A stretch of 41,320 nt of DNA from JAGPHI01 sp036661035 (GCA_036661035.1 JAVWZM010000014.1:1-41320), one strand, 5' to 3'. Shown: positions 33,667 through 41,181, counted from the stretch's first letter. The notes: generated by a model from the letters alone, not told the origin. Program-made: numbers and translations.

Positions 33667-34548
33667 ATGGAATTTTTATCTCAAATAATCAATGGCCTTG
33701 GTCTTGGTAGCATTTATGCGCTGATGGCACTGGGGTACAGCATGGTGTATGGCATTGTGCAGCTGATAAATTTTGCCCACGGTGATATTATAATGGTGGG
33801 CAGTTATGTAACTTTTGTTTTTTTCATTACAATGGGTATGCCGCTGTGGGCAGCCGCACTGATTGCTGTTGCAGCTTGTGCGCTTTTTGGCGTATTTATA
33901 GAAAAAGTGGCATATCAACGCCTTTTGGATATTGGAGCACCGCGCATTTCGCTACTTATTACAGCAATTGGCGTTAGCATATTTTTGCAAAATCTATTTC
34001 AATTGCTTTTTTCGTCCTCCGGAAAATCCATTCCGAATGTATTGCCATCATTCCCGATTTTTATCGGAGATTTGCAGGTGAGCAGTGTTACTGTAATAAC
34101 AGTAGGCGTGTCTGTAATATTGATGATTGCGCTTCAGCTGCTAGTAAAAAAGACAAAAATGGGAAAAGCAATGCGCGCCACCAGCGAAGATGCAGGTGCG
34201 GCACAGCTAATGGGCATTAACCCTAAAAACACTATTGCTTTTACCTTTGCCATCGGTTCGGCTCTTGCGGCTGTAGGTGCTGTGTTATATTGTGGCGCAT
34301 ATGCGCAAATTACGCCGTTTATGGGCGGCATGCTTGGGCTTAAGGCTTTTGTTGCGGCTGTTCTCGGCGGCATTGGCAGTATACCCGGCGCAATGATTGG
34401 CGGATATATGATAGCCATTGCCGAAAGCCTTACAAAAGCACTTGGTGGCTCTCAGATTACCGATGCTGTTGTGTTTGGCATTTTAATAATTGTTTTGCTC
34501 GTTAAGCCAACTGGTTTACTTGGCAAAAACGTTAAAGAAAAGGTATAG
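33667..34548 (+). CDS. livH: branched-chain amino acid ABC transporter permease LivH
   Basis: A 293-residue polytopic permease (about eight membrane segments) with the family opening INGLGLGSIYALMALGYSMV and QLINFAHGDIIMVG. The cytoplasmic coupling region is MRATSEDAGAAQLMGINPK, and AVLGGIGSIPGAMIGGY lies near the end. It forms the channel with LivM. The ribosome binding site is weak (GGGATGG about 8 nt upstream of the ATG), which together with the upstream hairpin would keep permease levels below LivJ. livM follows after 12 nt. Confidence 0.93.
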   Translation: MEFLSQIINGLGLGSIYALMALGYSMVYGIVQLINFAHGDIIMVGSYVTFVFFITMGMPLWAAALIAVAACALFGVFIEKVAYQRLLDIGAPRISLLITAIGVSIFLQNLFQLLFSSSGKSIPNVLPSFPIFIGDLQVSSVTVITVGVSVILMIALQLLVKKTKMGKAMRATSEDAGAAQLMGINPKNTIAFTFAIGSALAAVGAVLYCGAYAQITPFMGGMLGLKAFVAAVLGGIGSIPGAMIGGYMIAIAESLTKALGGSQITDAVVFGILIIVLLVKPTGLLGKNVKEKV

Positions 34549-34560
34549 GGGGAAAATAAA

Positions 34561-35598
34561 ATGTCGAAAAATAAAAAACTTTCCTATATCGCCAACTTCG
34601 TACTTGTAATTGCTTTGTACGGTGTATTGTTTTATCTGATATCCGCAGGAATTTTCAATAGATATCTTTCAGGCATCATTACCATGGTGTTTATAAATAT
34701 TATCTTAACCGTCAGCCTTAACCTCGCAAGTGGATTTTTAGGTCAGCTTGTTTTGGGACATGCCGGATTTATGAGCGTGGGTGCGTATTCAGCGGCGCTA
34801 TTCAGCATGTATTCGGGGCTGCCAAACGCCATTGCGCTACCAATAGGGCTTTTACTGGGTGGGTTGGTTGCGGCTGTATTCAGCGTAATAATAGGCATAC
34901 CGGCTCTGCGCTTGCGCGGAGATTATCTGGCCATTATCACCTTGGGCTTTGGCGAAATTATACGTGTGCTTATTTTGGCGTTCGACTTTACAGGCGGTGC
35001 AAAAGGCTTGCGCGGCATACCAACATTTGTGGAGCGCGGCAAAGGCAATAACGACCTTGTAAAATTTTCGTATGTATTTTTTCTCGCGGTTATTACCGTG
35101 TATGTAATTTATTCGTTTATACGCTCGCGCCACGGACGCGCGGTTATAGCCATTCGTGAGGACGAAATCGCCGCCGAGGCATCTGGTATAAATACCACTT
35201 ATTATAAGCTTTTGGCTTTTATCTTAGCTGCGTTTTTTGCAGGTGTAGCAGGTGGGCTATATGCACATCATATCGGCGTTTTGGCACCGGCAAAGTTCAA
35301 CTTCAACTATTCAGTAGAAATACTTGTAATGGTGGTTTTGGGCGGCATGGGCTCTATCACAGGCTCTGTAATATCGGCAACAGTGCTTACTATTTTACCG
35401 GAATTACTGCGAGAATTTTCCGATTATCGCATGCTTGCATATTCTATAATACTTATTATTGTAATGCTTTTCCGCCCAACAGGCTTAATGGGACAATACG
35501 AAATATCCTTGCGTAAATTTGTAGAGAAAATCTTTGATAAACGCAAAAGCAAAAAAGCTGAAAAGCCTCAAAACAGCGAAGATGGAAAGGAGGCGTAA
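34561..35598 (+). CDS. livM: branched-chain amino acid ABC transporter permease LivM
   Basis: A 345-residue permease with many membrane segments. Family stretches include LNLASGFLGQLVLGHAGFMS, RGDYLAIITLGFGEIIRV and the coupling motif IREDEIAAEASGIN. A basic tail (about 315-345) is cytoplasmic. It pairs with LivH. The GGGGG-type ribosome binding site lies 8 nt before the ATG. Its 3' end contains AAAGGAGG, the ribosome binding site of livG, and only 2 nt separate the genes. Confidence 0.93.
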   Translation: MSKNKKLSYIANFVLVIALYGVLFYLISAGIFNRYLSGIITMVFINIILTVSLNLASGFLGQLVLGHAGFMSVGAYSAALFSMYSGLPNAIALPIGLLLGGLVAAVFSVIIGIPALRLRGDYLAIITLGFGEIIRVLILAFDFTGGAKGLRGIPTFVERGKGNNDLVKFSYVFFLAVITVYVIYSFIRSRHGRAVIAIREDEIAAEASGINTTYYKLLAFILAAFFAGVAGGLYAHHIGVLAPAKFNFNYSVEILVMVVLGGMGSITGSVISATVLTILPELLREFSDYRMLAYSIILIIVMLFRPTGLMGQYEISLRKFVEKIFDKRKSKKAEKPQNSEDGKEA

Positions 35599-35600
35599 AG

Positions 35601-36365
35601 ATGGCGTCTGTACTTGAAACTCGAAATCTCGGCATAACCTTTGGCGGTCTGCGCGCCCTTGAAGGCGTACATTTTGTTATAAATCAAGAACAAATTGTAG
35701 GATTGATTGGCCCTAACGGAGCAGGAAAAACAACTGTTTTTAACTTGCTTACAGATGTATATGTGCCAACAGAAGGGCAAATAGAGCTTGACGGCAACGA
35801 TATTGTCGGTAAAAAAACATATCAAATCACACAAAACGGCATTGCTCGTACCTTCCAAAACATTCGCCTTTTTAAAGACTGCACTGTTTTAGATAATGTT
35901 AAAATAGCCATGAATAGCCAAATGAAATATTCGGTGCTGCAAGGCATTTTACGCACACCTGCTTTTCGCAAAGAAGAAAGAGCCGTGTCAAAGCGCGCTC
36001 ACGACCTTTTAAATGTGTTTAGTTTAGACGGGCATGCATACGATTTAGCTAAAAATCTTCCTTATGGCGCTCAGCGCAAGCTGGAAATAGCGCGCGCCTT
36101 GGCAACATCTCCAAGGGTGTTATTGCTAGATGAGCCTGCTGCCGGCATGAACCCCACGGAAACAATGGAGCTAATGAACACTATCAAGCTAATTCGCGAT
36201 AAATTTCATATTTCCATTTTGCTTATAGAACACGACATGAACTTTGTTATGGGCATCTGCGAGCATATAGTGGTGCTGGATTACGGCAGAGTAATAGCAG
36301 AGGGCAGCGCCGACGACATACGCAATAATCCAAAGGTTATTGCGGCGTATCTGGGAGGGGAATAG
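35601..36365 (+). CDS. livG: branched-chain amino acid ABC transporter ATPase LivG
   Basis: A 254-residue ABC ATPase with Walker A GPNGAGKTT (37-45), a family-specific insertion in the helical part, the signature NLPYGAQRKLEIARAL and Walker B VLLLDEPAAGMNP. The signature has PYGAQ in place of LSGGQ, as LivG proteins usually do (SYGxQ-type). It works as a heterodimer with LivF under the LivHM channel. It is tightly coupled to livM upstream and livF downstream. Confidence 0.94.
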   Translation: MASVLETRNLGITFGGLRALEGVHFVINQEQIVGLIGPNGAGKTTVFNLLTDVYVPTEGQIELDGNDIVGKKTYQITQNGIARTFQNIRLFKDCTVLDNVKIAMNSQMKYSVLQGILRTPAFRKEERAVSKRAHDLLNVFSLDGHAYDLAKNLPYGAQRKLEIARALATSPRVLLLDEPAAGMNPTETMELMNTIKLIRDKFHISILLIEHDMNFVMGICEHIVVLDYGRVIAEGSADDIRNNPKVIAAYLGGE

Positions 36366-36369
36366 AAGA

Positions 36370-37092
36370 ATGGAACAAATGCTTACAGTGAAAAATCTTG
36401 AGGTGTTTTATGGCTCTATTCACGCGATAAAAGATATCAGCTTCGAGGTAAACAAAGGCGAAATTGTCACGCTTATAGGCGCGAACGGCGCAGGTAAAAC
36501 AACTACATTACATTCAATTAGTGGCCTTGTAAAGCCCAAAAGCGGGGATATAAGCTTTTGCGGCAATAACCTTGTTACTATAGATGCACATAAAATAATC
36601 AGCCTTGGTCTTGCCCAAGTGCCGGAAGGCAGACGCATTTTCACTAAAATGACAGTGCAGGAAAACTTGGAAATGGGTGCCTTTATCCGCAAGGAATCGG
36701 GCGAGGATCTTGAAGACGATTACGAAAAGATTTTCGAGCGTTTGCCTCGCCTTAAAGAAAGGCGCAACCAGATAGCAGGCACGCTTTCGGGCGGAGAGCA
36801 GCAGATGCTTGCCATAGGCCGCGCGCTTATGTGCAACCCAACCATGCTTCTTTTAGATGAGCCTTCCATGGGGCTTTCCCCGTTATTAGTACAGGAAATA
36901 TTCAGCATTATTCGCGATGTAAACCAAAGTGGCGTTACTGTACTTTTAGTAGAGCAAAACGCTAAAATGGCTCTTGAAATAGCAAACCGCGCATATGTGC
37001 TGGAAACAGGTAATATTGTAATGTCAGGTGATGCAACGCAGCTTGCCAATAACCCCGAAGTGCGCAAAGCGTATCTTGGCTCTGCCAATTAA
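36370..37092 (+). CDS. livF: branched-chain amino acid ABC transporter ATPase LivF
   Basis: A 240-residue ABC ATPase with Walker A GANGAGKTT (37-45), signature TLSGGEQQMLAIGRAL and Walker B MLLLDEPSMGLSP. VPEGRRIFTKMTVQENLEMG is typical of LivF. The ATG at 36370 has GGAGGGG about 9 nt upstream. An in-frame upstream ATG lies inside livG and is rejected; an ATG at 36379 is possible. It is the last gene of the operon, followed by a terminator at 37160-37208. Confidence 0.94.
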   Translation: MEQMLTVKNLEVFYGSIHAIKDISFEVNKGEIVTLIGANGAGKTTTLHSISGLVKPKSGDISFCGNNLVTIDAHKIISLGLAQVPEGRRIFTKMTVQENLEMGAFIRKESGEDLEDDYEKIFERLPRLKERRNQIAGTLSGGEQQMLAIGRALMCNPTMLLLDEPSMGLSPLLVQEIFSIIRDVNQSGVTVLLVEQNAKMALEIANRAYVLETGNIVMSGDATQLANNPEVRKAYLGSAN

Positions 37093-37159
37093 TCGCCAAT
37101 TTCAAAGCTGTGTTATTAAGCGGCACAGTAAAATATCGTATATGTTAATATAATAAAAG

Positions 37160-37208
37160 CACTTTTGAAAATAGCTGCATTAGCCTTTTTCAAAAGTGTT
37201 TTATTTTG
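37160..37208 (+). terminator. rho-independent terminator of the liv operon
   Basis: CACTTTTGAAAA (37160-37171) pairs with TTTTCAAAAGTG (37187-37198), followed by TTTTATTTTG. The loop is about 15 nt. It could also act on the minus-strand gene to its right. Confidence 0.75.
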
Positions 37209-37262
37209 CTTTTTATAGTTTTTGCTCTAAAACCTTATGGATATTAAAGCAAAGCATCAAGC

Positions 37263-37565
37263 TTAGCAGCACCCACATTCCTTAGACGGATAGTATAGGT
37301 TATTGGAAATGAACTCCAGCTTATCTTTTAGCGTGTTTTCAAGCTCGTTGATGTTCATTACCATGTTTGCAACGTCGGCATTTACCTCTAGCAATTGGCA
37401 CAGGGTTATATCCTCCATTGCAATAGCACGTTGTAGCTTTTCACCCTCGGCATTCAAAATATGGCTTATTGCGGTTTCTTCAAGGGCAATAGATTCGATA
37501 AGGTCTGTGATGGCTTGGCACATGCTTACAGGATTACAGGGCATTGCAATTACTGGCATAGACAT
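37263..37565 (-). CDS. small protein of unknown function with C-terminal CGCC, possibly spore-associated
   Basis: A 100-residue protein on the minus strand, with GGAGGA 8-9 nt before the ATG, so it is probably expressed. The middle (LIESIALEETAISHILNAEGEKLQRAI) is a helical segment. I recall similar segments in clostridial and bacillar small proteins and next to collagen-like exosporium sequences. The rest (about 45-90) is also helical, and the protein ends GCC preceded by C (CGCC). It has no signal peptide or membrane segment. It lies alone between converging transcripts. A spore coat or exosporium role is a guess from family memory; otherwise hypothetical. Confidence 0.7.
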   Translation of the reverse strand: MSMPVIAMPCNPVSMCQAITDLIESIALEETAISHILNAEGEKLQRAIAMEDITLCQLLEVNADVANMVMNINELENTLKDKLEFISNNLYYPSKECGCC

Positions 37566-37649
37566 AAATAAATCCTCCGTTTCAATTTTAAGTTTTCGAT
37601 TAAATTTTATTGGCTATTATCAGTATATGGCAAAATCTTAAAAGTGTGA
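37566..37649 (-). promoter_or_regulatory. upstream region of the small CGCC-tailed gene
   Basis: No good sigma-A promoter is seen. On the minus strand CATATACT (complement of 37622-37629) resembles the -10 of mother-cell sigma factors (sigma-E CATACANT, sigma-K CATANNNTA, each with mismatch). A CACAC lies about 15 nt upstream of it. This is weak evidence for sporulation-time expression. Confidence 0.25.
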
Positions 37650-37682
37650 AAAATCCCCGAACCAATTATGTTCGGGGATTTT
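37650..37682 (-). terminator. bidirectional-looking terminator of the hydrogenase operon
   Basis: A perfect 13-bp stem: AAAATCCCCGAAC (37650-37662) with GTTCGGGGATTTT (37670-37682), loop CAATTAT. On the minus strand it is followed by a T run. It is placed to end the operon that reads leftwards from 40996. Confidence 0.85.
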
Positions 37683-37764
37683 AAATGCTGCTTTATTGCA
37701 AAATAATGAAAAAATGACGATATTGAGTTTTGCTTATGGCCTACAAATAAGCGGTTAAAAATAG

Positions 37765-37793
37765 CCAAGGTATTCTTGTGCAGAACACCTTGG
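37765..37793. other. hairpin downstream of the phosphatase gene
   Basis: CCAAGGT (37765-37771) pairs with ACCTTGG (37787-37793). After one A-C mismatch TTCT pairs with AGAA around a 5-nt loop. No T run follows on either strand, so it is not a simple terminator. It may belong to the repeat element beside it. Confidence 0.5.
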
Positions 37794-37807
37794 CGCGATT
37801 CATATTT

Positions 37808-37877
37808 TATGGGTAGCTACCCCAACATTTGATAAGAAGCCTTTTATGGGCGATACCCCAACATTTGATAAAGAGCC
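37808..37877 (+). repeat. dispersed hairpin repeat, two tandem right-hand copies
   Basis: Copy A (37808-37841) and copy B (37845-37877) share TATGGG, then TACCCCAACATTTGATAA, then GAAGCC or AGAGCC. Each contains a self-complementary head: GGGTAGCTACCC is a perfect 12-bp palindrome in A, and GGG..CCC is kept in B (GGGCGATACCC). A divergent copy lies in opposite orientation at 159-192. Copy B abuts the stop codon of the phosphatase gene. An 11-bp direct repeat TTAAAAATAGC (37755-37765 and 37879-37889) flanks the 113-bp stretch that carries the hairpin and both copies. Confidence 0.75.
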
Positions 37878-37878
37878 A

Positions 37879-39054
37879 TTAAAAATAGCTTACCTTTATC
37901 ATTTTACCCATTTGTTCAAGGGACTTTGTAAGCTCCTCTACAAGGCGGATTTTAATGCCAAAGGTAATCGGCAAATCGGGGTTTTGATGCGCCGGATTAA
38001 TAGCCTTACCAACAAAAAAGTTGATATCAGTGGCATATTCAAACAAGTATTGCGCTATCTGTGATGCACCGTCTTTTTGCGTACTCCATACATTGCTTAA
38101 ATCTGAGCCGTCTAAATAAGCATTTGCATATTCAACTACTCGGCTGATAGTAAGCACACCTTCGGTTACTAAATCTATCCCTTTAACAAAAGCAATAGGG
38201 GGAATATCGCAATCTCCGTTGTAATCAAGCGACGCGTTTATAGGCTGGCCAAGATAATCGGCAGCTATTTTAGATGTAGTACCGCCGCAAACTATGCGCT
38301 TGCCGTTTTTGGAAAAAAACAATGCCATCATTTTGTTGCAATCGGCAGGATCGGCAGGTGGCCCTATCATCAAGTTTACCGGTTTGCGTTCGCGTATACG
38401 CACAGTGGCTACGGTGGTGTCATCTCCAGGCTCGCCCTCATATAGACGGTTACATTCGTCAACTATCATAGACGATACCATTTTTGCCGACATAGTATTG
38501 TCGTAAAAGCTTTCGGCGTAATCTATTATATTATCGCGCTGCCAGCCAAAATTCAATGTTTTGCCGACGCCTGCATAAATAGCACCGTCGCTCATGGCAA
38601 TAAACAAATCGTTAAGCTGTAAAGCTATCTTACTTTCCAGAACTGTTTTCCCCGAAATTACGCGGCTTATTACAGGGTAGTCATAGTGCTTTCCGTTGCG
38701 CAGCAAAATTACTGCGGGATTGTCAAATTGAATTATTTCGGCATAGGTGTTGTCTGTAATGCGGATAATGGTAAATGTAGAATAGGCGATATTGCGCACA
38801 TTGCACACAGGCAAGGTTTTAGCAATGGTATCTACACATTCTTCTATAGGCATATTGTTTGCCATCATAGTGCAGATAATTTTACTTGTAAGAGTAGAAA
38901 GAATATTTGCCTTCACTCCGCTGCCAAGCCCATCTGCCAATACCAATGTTACTGTGTCGTCATTTTGCCCTATTATCTCTACGCGGTCGCCGCATAACTG
39001 CTCGTTTTTTTTATTAATACTGTAAAAGCCTGTATCTGTCCAAAGATTATTCAT
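37879..39054 (-). CDS. SpoIIE-type (PP2C-like) serine phosphatase of the hydrogenase operon
   Basis: A 391-residue protein. Residues 1-222 form a PP2C/SpoIIE phosphatase domain with metal-binding ADGLGSG (D41-G42), MSDG (D156-G157) and GDDTT (D211-D212). Residues about 225-391 form a second domain containing KRIVCGGTTSKIAA and PPIAFVKGIDLVTEG; I do not know its function. Such phosphatases usually dephosphorylate anti-anti-sigma (STAS) proteins or related partners. The gene is 29 nt downstream of the PAS-hydrogenase gene, in the same direction, suggesting it is the output module of that sensor. AAGGCAG serves as ribosome binding site. No kinase or STAS partner is in the window. Confidence 0.85.
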   Translation of the reverse strand: MNNLWTDTGFYSINKKNEQLCGDRVEIIGQNDDTVTLVLADGLGSGVKANILSTLTSKIICTMMANNMPIEECVDTIAKTLPVCNVRNIAYSTFTIIRITDNTYAEIIQFDNPAVILLRNGKHYDYPVISRVISGKTVLESKIALQLNDLFIAMSDGAIYAGVGKTLNFGWQRDNIIDYAESFYDNTMSAKMVSSMIVDECNRLYEGEPGDDTTVATVRIRERKPVNLMIGPPADPADCNKMMALFFSKNGKRIVCGGTTSKIAADYLGQPINASLDYNGDCDIPPIAFVKGIDLVTEGVLTISRVVEYANAYLDGSDLSNVWSTQKDGASQIAQYLFEYATDINFFVGKAINPAHQNPDLPITFGIKIRLVEELTKSLEQMGKMIKVSYF

Positions 39055-39083
39055 TCAAAGCTGCCTTTCTTTTGGAAAAAAGG

Positions 39084-40751
39084 TTATTTTAGCAAGGTAT
39101 CCTTAAGCTGCGTAAGGGCGATTTTGGTTTCCGCTGTAGTTTCGCCTAAAAGTGAGGCTATTTCCTGCACTACACGCATCTGTTTTTCTATTACTTCGTT
39201 AGTAATTTCCACCGTTTTAGAGCATAGCTCATTACGTTCACTCTCTTGCTTTTCTTCCGTGGTAATATCGCGCATAATGCTGAATACAATGCGATATTCT
39301 TGGTCGTACACAATAGTTTCGGAAACGTATTTGTGATATTCGGCAAGATAATGTTTCTTTTCTTTGTGTGGTGAGCCGCTTGTCATGGCGGTAATATATT
39401 CGGAAGGGTTTAATAAGCGCACAATAGGAGCGCCTAAAATATCACTTGCAGACGTTAAATTAAACAGCGTACATGCGGCTTTGTTTATCTGCTGCACGCA
39501 TAAATCTTCGTCCATAACAAATATCGCATTTGGTGTATTATTTATCACATATCCGGAAAATGTTTCTGCTTTTTCTTTAAGGAACGGCAAGCACATAGAA
39601 AGGTCTGCCTTGCCTTGGTACACGGCAATTGCTTTTTCGCGGCAAGTGTTATATCCGCAGCTTCCACAATTCAGCTCTTGTTCGGCGGTGGTTTTGCCCA
39701 TTTTGCTTAAAATAGTGCGTATGGCAGATTCGCCTGGTATTTGGCTATGTATGCCAAGATAAGCAATGTTTTTATCAAGCGTAACAGGAAAATCGAGATC
39801 AAACTCATCATTTCCGGCAAATTGAGTTACTTTAATTTGCCCTTTTACAGATGCCTTATTATGGTGGCTTATGCCGGGGCCGTTAATACAGCTACCCTCG
39901 CAAGCACTCATTTCAATAAAGCAATGTTTTAAGTTGCCAGCCTCTATTTCGTGTATTGCGTTAATGCAGCCTTCTACACCGTCAACCGCAATATAGCTAA
40001 AATCCGTATTTTCGGTGTGCATGCTTTTAATAATTCCACCTGCAATAGGGAAAAACCGCCCCATTTTACCGTTTTCGTTTGGTAAAACGTCGCTTTTTAT
40101 TTCAACATTCTCGCTTTCAAGCCAAGCTTCAAATTCTTCAAAAGTAATGGCTATATCGCAAAACCCGTATAAATCGGCCTCTTCTTTTTTAGATATGCAA
40201 GGGCCGATAAAAACAGTGGCAGCGTCAGGCTCTTTTTCTTTAATCATCTTGCAATGCGCAAGCATGGGGGACAGCACCTTTGCCAAATTAGGCAAAACAG
40301 ATGGAAAATATTTTTGTATAAGCGAATTCACGCTATGGCAGCACGAAGATATGATTACGTCATACTCGCCGCTTGCAATCATTTTTTCGTATTCTTCTTT
40401 TACAGCGGTAGCACCAATCGCGGTTTCTTCCGCATCATAAAACCCAAGTGATATCAAAATTTTCCTAAGGGCTTCAAAATCTTTTAAGTCAAATTCTGCC
40501 ACAAAGGACGGTGCAACGCTGGCAATTACTTTTTTACCGCTTTTAAAAAGCTCTTTTATTTGCGGCACATCATCGCGGATTTCTTTGGCGTTTTGGGGGC
40601 ATACTACAAAGCACCTGCCACACAGTATACATTCGTCGGATATAATATTAGCCTGTCCGTCGGCAAATTTAATGCTTTTAACAGGGCAATTGCGAATGCA
40701 CTTGTAACAATTCTTGCAGTTGGAGCGCTTTAACTGCAAAAACTTGTTCAT
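39084..40751 (-). CDS. PAS-containing sensory-type [FeFe] hydrogenase (group C / HydS-like)
   Basis: A 555-residue protein. In order: two [4Fe-4S] ferredoxin motifs (C12, C15, C18, C22; C41, C44, C47, C51). The H-cluster domain is next (about 70-320), with ligands C138 (SSCCHS), C185 (GPCISKKEE), C284 and C288 (SACEGSC). Another four-Cys cluster motif follows (C362, C365, C370, C387). A PAS domain (about 400-497) and a C-terminal coiled coil (about 498-555) end the protein. The methionines near the H-cluster of catalytic enzymes are replaced (MPC by GPC, VMAC by MSAC). This matches sensory [FeFe] hydrogenases thought to report H2 or redox state. Its start overlaps the upstream ferredoxin gene by 4 nt (ATGA). 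Confidence 0.9.
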   Translation of the reverse strand: MNKFLQLKRSNCKNCYKCIRNCPVKSIKFADGQANIISDECILCGRCFVVCPQNAKEIRDDVPQIKELFKSGKKVIASVAPSFVAEFDLKDFEALRKILISLGFYDAEETAIGATAVKEEYEKMIASGEYDVIISSCCHSVNSLIQKYFPSVLPNLAKVLSPMLAHCKMIKEKEPDAATVFIGPCISKKEEADLYGFCDIAITFEEFEAWLESENVEIKSDVLPNENGKMGRFFPIAGGIIKSMHTENTDFSYIAVDGVEGCINAIHEIEAGNLKHCFIEMSACEGSCINGPGISHHNKASVKGQIKVTQFAGNDEFDLDFPVTLDKNIAYLGIHSQIPGESAIRTILSKMGKTTAEQELNCGSCGYNTCREKAIAVYQGKADLSMCLPFLKEKAETFSGYVINNTPNAIFVMDEDLCVQQINKAACTLFNLTSASDILGAPIVRLLNPSEYITAMTSGSPHKEKKHYLAEYHKYVSETIVYDQEYRIVFSIMRDITTEEKQESERNELCSKTVEITNEVIEKQMRVVQEIASLLGETTAETKIALTQLKDTLLK

Positions 40752-40996
40752 TTTTCCATGCCTCCAAGCACATATTTATCAAAGATTTCCTCAAAATTAT
40801 CAGGGTTTACGCCTGTGATAATCTCATCGTTAATTTTTATAGACACCCCATTTGTACATTTGCCAAGACAAAAGGCGGCAGACAAATTTACTGTGTCCTC
40901 AAGCTTGTTTTTAGCCAATGCTTCTTTTGCAAGGCCAATAATATTATACGAACCTTTTAAATGGCACGAGCTGCCTACACATACACAAATTTTCAT
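40748..40996 (-). CDS. thioredoxin-like [2Fe-2S] ferredoxin (NuoE-like)
   Basis: An 82-residue protein with the [2Fe-2S] ligand pattern of the NuoE/thioredoxin-like ferredoxin fold: C6, C11, C43 and C47 (CVGSSC and CLGKC). It probably passes electrons to or from the hydrogenase-like protein encoded immediately downstream. It has no membrane segment. GAGG lies about 9 nt before the ATG. It is the first gene of the minus-strand operon; the leader between the promoter and this start is about 75 nt and holds an inverted repeat. Confidence 0.9.
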   Translation of the reverse strand: MKICVCVGSSCHLKGSYNIIGLAKEALAKNKLEDTVNLSAAFCLGKCTNGVSIKINDEIITGVNPDNFEEIFDKYVLGGMEK

Positions 40997-41032
40997 AAGT
41001 GAGCCTCATTTCGTTTTATTTTAATGCGCAAA

Positions 41033-41054
41033 ACAAATATAAACGTATATTTGT
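41033..41054 (-). promoter_or_regulatory. inverted repeat in the leader of the hydrogenase operon
   Basis: Perfect 9-bp arms ACAAATATA (41033-41041) and TATATTTGT (41046-41054) with a 4-nt centre AACG. It lies about 20-40 nt downstream of the predicted start of transcription. It could be a second operator, or an RNA hairpin followed by UUUU in the transcript. Confidence 0.5.
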
Positions 41055-41077
41055 ATGGCAAAATACTATATAACTAC

Positions 41078-41106
41078 ATTATACTTTGTTAAAGAATTAA
41101 CGTCAA
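41078..41106 (-). promoter_or_regulatory. sigma-A promoter of the hydrogenase operon
   Basis: On the minus strand: TTGACG (complement of 41101-41106), a 17-bp spacer and a perfect TATAAT (complement of 41078-41083). It drives the ferredoxin, hydrogenase and phosphatase genes. Confidence 0.8.
41086..41103. promoter_or_regulatory. Rex-like operator inside the hydrogenase-operon promoter
   Basis: TTGTTAA-AGAA-TTAACGT (41086-41103) matches the clostridial Rex consensus TTGTTAA-N4-TTAACAA at 12 of 14 defined positions. Both mismatches fall where the site overlaps the -35. It covers the spacer and part of the -35, a typical repressor position. Rex releases DNA when NADH/NAD+ is high, so the operon would be induced under reducing conditions. 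Confidence 0.6.
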
Positions 41107-41181
41107 TCCTTTTAGAAAATTTTGTTTCATTACCGCGTGTTGCAAATTTATATGCCTTGTGCGACTAAATAAAAAAGCGCA

